In this document: piece after piece, positions 1 through 5,436 of the stretch | Layout of the letters: each line of letters begins with the position of its first letter | How positions within the stretch are numbered: position 1 is the stretch's first letter | Source of the DNA: Synechococcaceae bacterium WB8_1B_136 | GTDB taxonomy: Bacteria; Cyanobacteriota; Cyanobacteriia; PCC-6307; Cyanobiaceae | Direction of reading: 5' to 3' | NCBI GenBank assembly: GCA_010029175.1 | Contig: RGNC01000065.1 | Location: forward strand, 1-10,061 | DNA length: 10,061 nt | Made by a program: the position numbers and the translations under genes | The notes under the pieces: model-generated | Databases searched by the model: none | Seen by the model: only the letters and a program-made list of their open reading frames with translations | What the model was told of the DNA's origin: nothing

Positions 1-989
1 CTGCAGGCCGAACCGCTGCTCACCGCCAGCCGCTGGCGCAGCCGCTGGTGCAGGGCGGTTCCATCCACATCCAGCACGGTCACGTTGAGGTTGTGGGCCA
101 GCCGTGGCTCGCCGGCTCCGTTGCGCTCGATGCCGCCCAGGGCCTCCAGCCCCTGCCAGAGCCGATCCCGCAGGGCCTTCAGCCGCGCGTTGCGCTGGGG
201 CCGATCCGCCTCCGCCAGTTCCAGGGCCCGGGCCATGCCCACGATCAACGGCACCGGCAGGGTGCCGGCCCGCAGCCCCCCCTGCTGGCTGCCGCCATGG
301 AGCTGCGGCGCCAGCCGCAGGCCCGGAGCGATCACCAGGGCACCGATGCCCTTGGGGCCATGGAACTTGTGGGCGCTGAGGCTGATCAGGTCGATGCCCA
401 GCTCCCGGGGTCGCAGCGCCAGGTGGCCCACGGCCTGGGCCCCATCGCAGTGGAGGCGAACCCCCCGTTGCCGGCAGAGGGCAGCGATGGCGGCCAGGGG
501 TTGTAGCACGCCGATTTCATTGTTGGCGGCCATCACGCTCACCACCAGGGTGTTGGCACTGAGGGCCGCCTCCAGCTGCTGGAGATCCACCAGGCCATCC
601 GCCGCCACCGGCAGTTCGGTGAGGCTGAAGCCATGGCCGGCCAGATAGCGCAGGGGATCCAGCACGGCCCGGTGCTCCGTGGCCAGGGTGATCAATTGGC
701 GCCGCCGGCCACCGGCCAGCAGCTCCGCCTCCGCCAGCCCCTTGAGGGCCAGATTGTTGGCCTCGGTGGCCCCACTGGTGAATAACACCGCCTCGGGTTC
801 CACCCCCAGCAGCGCAGCCAGCTGGGCCTGGGCCCGCTCCACGGCGGCGGCCGCCAGCAGCCCGGGGCGGTGAATGCGGCTGGCGGGGTTGGCGAACTGC
901 TCGCTCCACAAGGGCGCCATGGCCTCCACCACCGCCGGATCACACGGGGTGGTGGCCTGGTGGTCGAGGTAGATGACGGGATTGCCCAT
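1..989 (-). CDS. Cysteine desulfurase, NifS/IscS-like group I (3' end missing)
   Basis: A PLP enzyme that takes sulfur from L-cysteine as a persulfide, leaving alanine, for Fe-S clusters and thio-cofactors in the cytosol. The ATG at 989 opens with MGNPVIYLDHQATTPCD, the usual N-terminus of the family. His106 (ATEHRAV) should stack on PLP, and Lys208 (SAHKFHGPKG) is the expected Schiff-base lysine. The frame has no stop before the left edge, where it ends in SSGSAC with the catalytic Cys as residue 329. SSGSAC is the group I (IscS/NifS) signature, not the RxGHHCA of SufS. E. coli IscS has equivalent residues at 104, 206 and 328 of 404, so roughly 50-75 residues should lie beyond the edge. It diverges from the next gene across only 42 bp. 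The family is certain; which cellular desulfurase it is (iscS, nifS) cannot be told. Confidence 0.95.
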   Translation of the reverse strand, partial: MGNPVIYLDHQATTPCDPAVVEAMAPLWSEQFANPASRIHRPGLLAAAAVERAQAQLAALLGVEPEAVLFTSGATEANNLALKGLAEAELLAGGRRRQLITLATEHRAVLDPLRYLAGHGFSLTELPVAADGLVDLQQLEAALSANTLVVSVMAANNEIGVLQPLAAIAALCRQRGVRLHCDGAQAVGHLALRPRELGIDLISLSAHKFHGPKGIGALVIAPGLRLAPQLHGGSQQGGLRAGTLPVPLIVGMARALELAEADRPQRNARLKALRDRLWQGLEALGGIERNGAGEPRLAHNLNVTVLDVDGTALHQRLRQRLAVSSGSAC

Positions 990-1031
990 GCCACCCCATG
1001 CTGGCAACCACGCCGAAGCTCTCGCCTGCCC

Positions 1032-1538
1032 ATGGCTCGCCTGCTCCTGCCCTGGGGCGCATCACTGGCTCTGCTGCTGGCACCGCTGGCCGCACCAGCC
1101 CAGGTGGACCCCTTCCGCAACCCGGTGGAGCAACGGCCGGCGGGGCTGGTGCTGTTGCGCCAGTGGCAGACCATGGAGGGAGGCCATGCCATCGGCGTCT
1201 ACGACGCCAAGCCCGATCCCAACGACGCGGAGGCCCGCACGATCGTGGTGTGGGTGGAGGAGCCCGCGGGGGTGAAGTTGGCCGTGGACACGATTCGCTG
1301 CTCCCCCGCCGCGCCGATGCGGCTCACGCGTCTGGGGCGCTCGCTGCTGATCCGGGAGCTGAACCCTGGCGGGACGATCAGTGAGCTCAATCGCCTCGAT
1401 CACCAGGTGTGGTGGGCGGCCTGCTTCCCCGAGCAGGCCGGCAAGGATCCGGCCCAGCTGGCCCCCCTGGCCCGCCGCCTGGGCTATTCCGGCAAGCTCC
1501 GCGAGCAGCAGCAGGTGCTGCCCGGAAACTCTCGATAG
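1032..1538 (+). CDS. Secreted or periplasmic protein of unknown function
   Basis: Encodes 168 residues of unrecognised function. The N-terminus MARLLLPWGASLALLLAPLAAPA is a typical signal peptide: one Arg, a hydrophobic core, and an AxA-like site near residue 23 followed by Gln. The mature part has no further membrane segment. Its two cysteines, C90 (IRCSP) and C131 (AACFP), could form a disulfide outside the cytosol. The middle (residues 40-80) alternates in a beta-like way (GHAIGVYDAK, TIVVWVEEPAGVKL). The frame is open upstream to an ATG at 870, but that stretch is antisense to the desulfurase and would bury the signal peptide, so the start at 1032 is preferred. No clear Shine-Dalgarno is visible. 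The TAG stop is also the first half of the likely -10 box of the next gene. It is probably a lineage-specific conserved protein. The reading frame is well supported; the role is unknown. Confidence 0.75.
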   Translation: MARLLLPWGASLALLLAPLAAPAQVDPFRNPVEQRPAGLVLLRQWQTMEGGHAIGVYDAKPDPNDAEARTIVVWVEEPAGVKLAVDTIRCSPAAPMRLTRLGRSLLIRELNPGGTISELNRLDHQVWWAACFPEQAGKDPAQLAPLARRLGYSGKLREQQQVLPGNSR

Positions 1539-1541
1539 ATT
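1536..1541 (+). promoter_or_regulatory. Candidate -10 box (TAGATT) of the response regulator gene
   Basis: TAGATT followed by G fits the cyanobacterial TANNNT -10 pattern and ends 32 nt before the ATG at 1574. The same 32-nt distance separates GAGAAT from the start codons of purE and cysC in this window. The first three bases are the stop codon of the preceding gene. No -35 box is evident. It implies a leader of about 25 nt and separate transcription of the regulator. Confidence 0.45.
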
Positions 1542-1573
1542 GCGGCCACTGCCGTTTCACCGCCCGCGGGCCC

Positions 1574-2320
1574 ATGAGCTCTGAACCCGACCTCCAGCCT
1601 GGGGCTGACGAGAGCCCGGCGCCGGCCCCGGCCCCGGCCCGCCTGCTGCTGGTGGACGACGAACCGGGTCTGCGCACCGCCGTTCAGGCCTACCTCGAAG
1701 ACGAGGGCTTCCAGGTGACCACAGCCGTGGATGGCGAAGACGGCTGGGCCAAAGCCCAGGAGCTGCTGCCGGATCTGGTGATCAGCGACGTGATGATGCC
1801 CCGCCTCGATGGCTACGGGCTGCTGAAGCGGCTGCGGGCCGATGAGCGCCTCGGCGGCACGCCGGTGATCTTCCTCACCGCCAAGGGCATGACGGCCGAT
1901 CGCATCGAGGGCTTCCAGGCGGGCGCCGACGACTACATCCCCAAGCCTTTCGATCCCGATGAGCTGGTGGCCCGCGTGCAGAACGTGGTGCGCCGCCAGG
2001 AGCGGCTGCTGGCGGAGGCCGCCCGCTACGCCGATGCCGACATCGGCCAGATGGCCAAGCAGATCACCGAGATCCGCTCGATGCTCACCGGCGGCGGCAG
2101 CAAGAAGGCCGCCGGGCCCGTGCGGCACGAGTTCACCCCTCGCGAGGCTTCGGTGCTGCAGCTGGTGGCCGAGGGGATGATGAACAAGGAGATCGCCCGG
2201 CGGCTGGAAACCTCGATCCGCAACGTGGAGAAATACGTGAGCCGGCTGTTCACCAAAACCGGCACCGCCAGCCGCACCGAACTGGTGCGCTACGCCCTGG
2301 AACACGGCCTGGTGGACTGA
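1574..2320 (+). CDS. Two-component response regulator, LuxR/NarL type (Ycf29-like)
   Basis: A 248-residue phosphorylation-controlled transcription factor. After a Pro/Ala-rich tail (residues 1-22) comes a receiver domain, about 23-140, with the acidic pair D28/D29, phospho-acceptor D72 (VISDVMMP), T102 (FLTAK) and K124 (PKPF), so all key switch residues are present. A charged, probably helical linker (141-175) leads to a LuxR-type helix-turn-helix, about 186-242 (FTPREASVLQLVAEG, NKEIARRLETSIRNVEKYVS). Order and sequence resemble the Ycf29/TctD-like regulators of cyanobacteria and red plastids; that assignment is from memory. The frame is open upstream to 1409, but the extension overlaps the previous gene and lacks family character, so the ATG at 1574 is chosen. 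No histidine kinase lies in the window, so its signal is unknown. The pseudouridine synthase-like gene begins 5 nt after its stop and is probably cotranscribed. Confidence 0.92.
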   Translation: MSSEPDLQPGADESPAPAPAPARLLLVDDEPGLRTAVQAYLEDEGFQVTTAVDGEDGWAKAQELLPDLVISDVMMPRLDGYGLLKRLRADERLGGTPVIFLTAKGMTADRIEGFQAGADDYIPKPFDPDELVARVQNVVRRQERLLAEAARYADADIGQMAKQITEIRSMLTGGGSKKAAGPVRHEFTPREASVLQLVAEGMMNKEIARRLETSIRNVEKYVSRLFTKTGTASRTELVRYALEHGLVD

Positions 2321-2325
2321 GCCGC

Positions 2326-3321
2326 TTGGCCGACGCCTCCGCCTCCCTGCCCCCGGGCTGGCTGCCGGCGGCCCTCAATCGGGGCCACGTGTATCGGGAT
2401 CGGATGCGGCCGCACGATCTGCCCGCCGGGCAGCCCCTTCGGGTGAGCGCCTTCTACGCCGCCCGCTACCGCCACTCGAACCAGGCGGTGTGGGAGGTGC
2501 GCCTGGCCGCCGGTGAGATCTGGTGCAACGGCCAACAGCTCCGGGCCGATGGGGCCCTCGGCGCCGGTGATCGGTTGCGGTGGCATCGGCCCCCCTGGCA
2601 GGAGCCCGCCGTGCCGGTGCTGCCCCAGGCGGCCGTGGTGTTCGACGACGGCGATCTGCTGGTGCTCAACAAGCCCAGCGGCCTGCCGGTGCTGCCGGCC
2701 GGCGGCTTCCTGGAGCACACGCTGCTGGCTCAGCTGGAGCGGCTCTGGCCCGGTGCCCGGCCCGTGCATCGCCTCGGGCGCTTCACCCGTGGGCTGCTGG
2801 TGTGCGCCCGCCGGCCGGCCACGCGGGCCTGGCTCAGCGCCCAGCTGCGCGACAGCACGGCAAGGGGCCCCGAGGCGGGGGAGGAGCAGGGCTGCCGCAA
2901 GCTCTATCGCGCCCTGGTGCTGCCCGGCGTGCTGCCCCTGGAACCGGGCGCGGAGCTGGCGATCACCGTGCCGATCGGCCGCCGCCCCCATGGTCAGCTG
3001 GGCCAGATCTGGTGCGCCACCGATGGCTCCGAGCCCAGCGACAGGCCCGCCCACAGCAGCCTCACCCTGCTGGAGCGCAGCGTCTCAGCCGATCTGGTGC
3101 AGGTGGCGATCGCCAGCGGCCGCCCCCACCAGATCCGCATCCACTGCGCAGCCGTTGGGGCGCCGCTGCTGGGGGATCCCCTCTACGGCCCCGGCGGCCT
3201 GGCGCGGTCGGCGGCCCTCCCCGGCGATGGCGGCTACCAGCTGCAGGCCTGGCGCCTGGAGCTGCAGTTGCCGGGCGGAGGCCGGCTGGAGCTGGAGGCG
3301 CCGCAGGCGCTGGGGCTCTGA
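2326..3321 (+). CDS. RluA-family pseudouridine synthase-like protein lacking the catalytic Asp
   Basis: A 331-residue member of the RluA/RluD family, whose enzymes turn uridine into pseudouridine in rRNA or tRNA. Residues about 45-90 look like an S4-type RNA-binding segment (RHSNQAVWEVRLAAGEI). Motif I is LLVLNKPSGLPV (K116-G119). The motif around Tyr194 (KLYRAL) and motif III, GRPHQIRIH (265-273), are normal. Motif II, normally HRLDxxTSG with the nucleophilic Asp, reads HRLGRFTRG here (148-156): the Asp position is Gly151 and the Ser is Arg155. Every other motif is intact, so this is not a decaying gene; it is either a non-catalytic RNA-binding paralogue or uses another residue. The start is a TTG only 5 nt after the regulator's stop, preceded by a weak GGTGGA. 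The first ATG (2404) would remove the segment ALNRGHVYRDR, which I believe is conserved. Family sure, activity doubtful. Confidence 0.85.
   Translation: MADASASLPPGWLPAALNRGHVYRDRMRPHDLPAGQPLRVSAFYAARYRHSNQAVWEVRLAAGEIWCNGQQLRADGALGAGDRLRWHRPPWQEPAVPVLPQAAVVFDDGDLLVLNKPSGLPVLPAGGFLEHTLLAQLERLWPGARPVHRLGRFTRGLLVCARRPATRAWLSAQLRDSTARGPEAGEEQGCRKLYRALVLPGVLPLEPGAELAITVPIGRRPHGQLGQIWCATDGSEPSDRPAHSSLTLLERSVSADLVQVAIASGRPHQIRIHCAAVGAPLLGDPLYGPGGLARSAALPGDGGYQLQAWRLELQLPGGGRLELEAPQALGL
3105..3114. repeat. HIP1 site (GGCGATCGCC)
   Basis: Palindromic decamer GGCGATCGCC containing the HIP1 octamer GCGATCGC that is over-represented in many cyanobacterial genomes. It lies within the RluA-like coding sequence. 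It supports a cyanobacterial origin and nothing more. Confidence 0.6.
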
Positions 3322-3344
3322 GGGAGCTCGCGGCCGCAAGGCGC

Positions 3345-3926
3345 TCAGTCCGCGTCGATCAGAAACTCCATGCAACGGCTGGCAAAGATCGGAGCCTGCC
3401 GATTGAGGATCTGCAGGAGTGCCCGGGCAGTACGGGCAGGGTTGCGTTGCCGCGCTGCGATGGTCTGCAGGCAACCGTGAATCGCTGTGGGATCGAGGTC
3501 CAGCAGGTTGCAGAGGAACTGATCAGGCGTCACTGCTTCGATGCCGAGGGGCGCCATAACCTCGGCCGGAAAGTGACGCACGTTGAGAGTGACGATCACC
3601 TCGGCCTTGGCGGCGATGGCGGCTGCCAGCACATGGCGATCGCCTGGATCACAGCCCAGCTGATCGGCCAGGCCTGTGGGCGGCTCCACCAGGGCCTCGG
3701 GGAAGGCCCGTTCCATCGCAGTACAGAACCGGCTGGCACGCTCCGGGGTGGTGCGCGCATCAGCCAGGAGATTGCGCACCGTGTCCTCCAGGATCTGCGC
3801 CGACCAGTGGACCCGATAGAGGTGCTCGTGGGCTGCCTCCAGCAGCAGGTCCCTGAGCTCGTAGGGGTAGAGGACGCAGCTGTCGAGAAGAACGGGGAAG
3901 ACGGCAGGTTCAAGCCAGAGGCTCAC
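3345..3926 (-). CDS. PIN-domain ribonuclease toxin (VapC-like, PIN_3 type)
   Basis: A 193-residue PIN-domain protein, probably the RNA-cleaving toxin of a type II toxin-antitoxin pair. The PIN core covers about residues 10-145. Acidic residues that can bind Mg2+ are D15 (VLLDSCVLYP), E47 (ILEDTVRNL) and D96 (CDPGDRHVLAAA), and TLNVRHFP (113-120) is the typical strand after the third of these. The C-terminal 50 residues (RTARALLQIL) extend past a minimal PIN domain, as in the PIN_3 group. The start is a GTG (3926-3924) whose GTGA overlaps the TGA stop of the upstream helix-turn-helix gene, implying translational coupling with antitoxin first. The catalytic set looks complete. It resembles the M. 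tuberculosis VapC50 arrangement (from memory). It converges on the RluA-like gene, leaving 23 bp. Base composition is less GC-rich than its neighbours, which suggests acquisition. Confidence 0.88.
   Translation of the reverse strand: MSLWLEPAVFPVLLDSCVLYPYELRDLLLEAAHEHLYRVHWSAQILEDTVRNLLADARTTPERASRFCTAMERAFPEALVEPPTGLADQLGCDPGDRHVLAAAIAAKAEVIVTLNVRHFPAEVMAPLGIEAVTPDQFLCNLLDLDPTAIHGCLQTIAARQRNPARTARALLQILNRQAPIFASRCMEFLIDAD
3635..3644. repeat. HIP1 site (GGCGATCGCC)
   Basis: Second copy of the extended HIP1 palindrome, inside the PIN toxin gene. Its presence there suggests that the module, if acquired, has either been resident for some time or came from another cyanobacterium. Confidence 0.6.
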
Positions 3927-4372
3927 ACCGCCTCCACCTGCATCTCCTGTCCCAGCTCACTGAGTTCATCCAGAGCCCCGCGGCGCACCTGTCTGCGCGC
4001 ATCACGCAGCTGCAGCACGTCGTGAATCCGCAGGCGCCGGTGGCTGCCCACCATCACCACCGGCACGGCGTTGTCCTCGATCAGTCGGTAGAGGTAGGGC
4101 CGCGAGACGTTGAGGATCTGGGCGGCCTGCTGCGTGGTGAGCAGGGCGTCATGGGGCAGCACCGTCACCGCCTCGCCGCGCTTGAGATTGTTGAGCAGGC
4201 CCCGCATCAGCCCGTAGAGCGGTGCGGGCACCAGGTGTTCTTCTCCCTGGGGTCCCACGAGTCGCGCTTCTCCGGCCTGGAAGAGAGCCAGCAGCTCTTC
4301 CAATTGCTCTGGCGGCATGGAGTCGGGGGTGATGGTGCCTGGCACCGCGGGAGTTGCGACCATCTCGCGCAT
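3923..4372 (-). CDS. Excisionase-family helix-turn-helix antitoxin
   Basis: A 149-residue DNA-binding protein, the probable antitoxin and autorepressor of the PIN toxin. Residues about 77-127 form an HTH_17/excisionase domain: LLTTQQAAQILNVSRPYLYRL is the helix-turn-helix, followed by the wing VPVVMVGSHRRLRIHDV. The N-terminal 75 residues (PPEQLEELLALF, EAVTVLPHDALLTT) are typical of the longer antitoxins of this kind. The C-terminal segment RRGALDELSELGQEM (130-144) probably wraps the toxin. The ATG at 4372 is used; an in-frame ATG at 4363 is possible. The stop overlaps the toxin start by 4 nt (GTGA). No Shine-Dalgarno is visible, so the message may be nearly leaderless. Repeats just upstream are a likely operator. 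Annotation software often labels this type 'excisionase', but no integrase, att site or phage gene is present, so the antitoxin role is preferred. Confidence 0.85.
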   Translation of the reverse strand: MREMVATPAVPGTITPDSMPPEQLEELLALFQAGEARLVGPQGEEHLVPAPLYGLMRGLLNNLKRGEAVTVLPHDALLTTQQAAQILNVSRPYLYRLIEDNAVPVVMVGSHRRLRIHDVLQLRDARRQVRRGALDELSELGQEMQVEAV

Positions 4373-4377
4373 CGATT

Positions 4378-4417
4378 GTCACGGCTTAACCGTAATAGGC
4401 GTAACCAGCGTCACGCC
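4378..4417 (-). promoter_or_regulatory. Candidate promoter/operator of the toxin-antitoxin module
   Basis: Immediately upstream of the antitoxin lie nested repeats. GGCTTAACC (4383-4391) and GGCGTAACC (4398-4406) are direct repeats with one mismatch, 15 bp apart, flanking GTAATA. GGCGTAAC (4398-4405) is also one arm of an inverted repeat with GTCACGCC (4410-4417): 4-bp loop, one mismatch. GTCACG recurs at 4378-4383 and 4410-4415, 32 bp apart. On the minus strand a weak -35 (TTGCGG, 4421-4416) and -10 (TATTAC, 4397-4392) with an 18-bp spacer overlap the repeats, as expected for an autorepressed promoter. The binding protein is inferred. Confidence 0.45.
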
Positions 4418-4666
4418 GCAAGGGGGCTTTGGTAATAGGGGGCAGCGGTGCACCCCTTGATCCAGGCCACCGCCATCGCTGTCGCTCCCTCGGGCATCTG
4501 CAGCTGGAGGTCGATTGCTGGAACCTGCTGGAGGAGCGGCGAAAGCGCTACCTGCCCCGTGGCTTTCAAAGACGCTCTAACTCGGGTTTGCCGGTGGCTA
4601 GGCGCTCAGCGATCAAGCTCCGCAGGGCCAGTGGGTTCTCCGTTGGGCGGCCCGCAGTGGCTGGTC
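4418..4666. other. Gene-free stretch with possible coding remnants
   Basis: Together with the operator repeats this makes 294 bp without an intact gene between the antitoxin and chlM. GTAATAGG at 4432-4439 repeats 4392-4399. On the plus strand two adjacent pieces have high-GC third positions but lie in different frames: HPLIQATAIAVAPSG (about 4448-4492) and LQLEVDCWNLLEERRKRYLP (about 4500-4559). On the minus strand a frame reading LRSLIAERLATGKPELERL ends in TGA at 4566-4568. None has a convincing start. I see no terminator, RNA gene or insertion sequence end. These may be scraps of decayed genes at an insertion-prone site. Confidence 0.35.
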
Positions 4667-5392
4667 TCAGGCCTTCTCGAAGGCGATCAGGCGGGAGAAG
4701 TAGAAGGGCGCTTTGTTGAGGCTGCGGCGCACGGGCTTGAAGCCGGCCTCCGCGGCGGCCTTCACGATGCCCGCCTCGCGCAGGGTGTAGGCGCGGGTGG
4801 TCTTGCTGGGGCCTGGGAACAGCTGGCCGATGCCCTTGAGCAGCGCCAGCAGCGGCGTGTAGGGGGCGAAGCTCACGATCAGGTGCTGCTCGGCCATTGC
4901 GGCCAGGTGGCGCACCATCGCTTCGGCGGGTTCCTGGGGGTAGTGGATGAACACGTCCAGGCAGATCACCGTGTTGTAGCGGCCGCTGAGGCTCTCCAGA
5001 TCGGAGGCGCTGAACTGGATGCGGCCCGGGGCGATGCCGGCCTCGCCGGCGCGGCGCTCGGCTTCGCGCACCATGGCCTCCGAGAGGTCGGAGGCGGCAA
5101 TGGTGCCGGCCCCCAGCTGGGCCAGGGGCAGGGTGAGGCTGCCCACGCCGCAGCCCGCATCGCAGAAGCTGCGCCCCTCCAGGTTCCCCTGCTCCTGCAG
5201 CCAGGCCAGCACGTTGTCCACGGTCTTCTGGTGGCCGATGCGGATGTTCCGCTGCACCCGGTTCACGTCGTCGCTGTTGCTGTAGATCCGGTTCCAGCGA
5301 TCGAACCCCGTGGTTTCGAAGTAGCCCTTCACCTCCTGCTTCTCGCTCTGGGTGGCGTCTTGGGCGGCGTCCAGCAGCTGCTCGGCGGGCAT
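4667..5392 (-). CDS. chlM: Mg-protoporphyrin IX O-methyltransferase
   Basis: Transfers a methyl group from S-adenosylmethionine to the C13 propionate of Mg-protoporphyrin IX, the step after Mg chelatase in chlorophyll synthesis, at or near the thylakoid membrane. The product is 241 residues, close to the usual ChlM/BchM length. A class I Rossmann methyltransferase fold shows motif I, FCDAGCGVGSLT (76-87), the acidic residue of motif II, D102 (ASDLS), and motif IV, ICLDVFIHYP (143-152), where His150 probably matches the conserved His of the family. The segment after about 150 (SFAPYTPLLALLKGIGQLFPGP, split here by function into YTPLLALL and IGQLFPGPSKTTRAY) is the ChlM-specific C-terminal region. 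The N-terminal KGYFETTGFDRWNRIYS is also diagnostic. The ATG at 5392 lies 44 bp downstream of the nagA stop on the same strand, so read-through is possible, though a promoter-like TAGGAT also lies in this gap. Confidence 0.96.
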   Translation of the reverse strand: MPAEQLLDAAQDATQSEKQEVKGYFETTGFDRWNRIYSNSDDVNRVQRNIRIGHQKTVDNVLAWLQEQGNLEGRSFCDAGCGVGSLTLPLAQLGAGTIAASDLSEAMVREAERRAGEAGIAPGRIQFSASDLESLSGRYNTVICLDVFIHYPQEPAEAMVRHLAAMAEQHLIVSFAPYTPLLALLKGIGQLFPGPSKTTRAYTLREAGIVKAAAEAGFKPVRRSLNKAPFYFSRLIAFEKA

Positions 5393-5429
5393 TGGGTGGG
5401 CCTGGGAGAGAGGGGGTTGTGCGGCGGGG

Positions 5430-5435
5430 ATCCTA
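5430..5435 (-). promoter_or_regulatory. Candidate -10 box (TAGGAT) for chlM
   Basis: On the minus strand TAGGAT fits TANNNT and sits directly beside the nagA stop codon, with 37 nt left before the chlM ATG. The spacing differs from the 32 nt seen for three other genes here, and no -35 is clear. It could let chlM be expressed independently of nagA. Confidence 0.3.
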
Positions 5436-5436
5436 T

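Noticed and set aside
1622..1639. Three tandem CCGGCC hexamers
   Set aside because: They encode the Pro-Ala tail of the response regulator; too short to call a regulatory or phase-variable repeat, although length variation between strains is possible.
3322..3344. Possible bidirectional terminator between the RluA-like gene and the PIN toxin
   Set aside because: The 23 bp contain the NotI-like palindrome GCGGCCGC but no stable longer stem followed by a T run on either strand.
2580..4025. Long plus-strand open frame spanning the RluA-like gene and the antisense of the PIN toxin
   Set aside because: It crosses from a shadow frame of one gene to the antisense of another and shows no protein-like motifs.
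3923..4372. Excisionase of a phage or integrative element
   Set aside because: There is no integrase, attachment site or tRNA target nearby, and the overlap with a PIN gene points to an antitoxin.
4429..4719. Plus-strand frame from a TTG at 4429, considered as a small gene
   Set aside because: The start is weak, the C-terminal part is antisense to chlM, and only the middle third looks protein-like; kept as a possible remnant instead.
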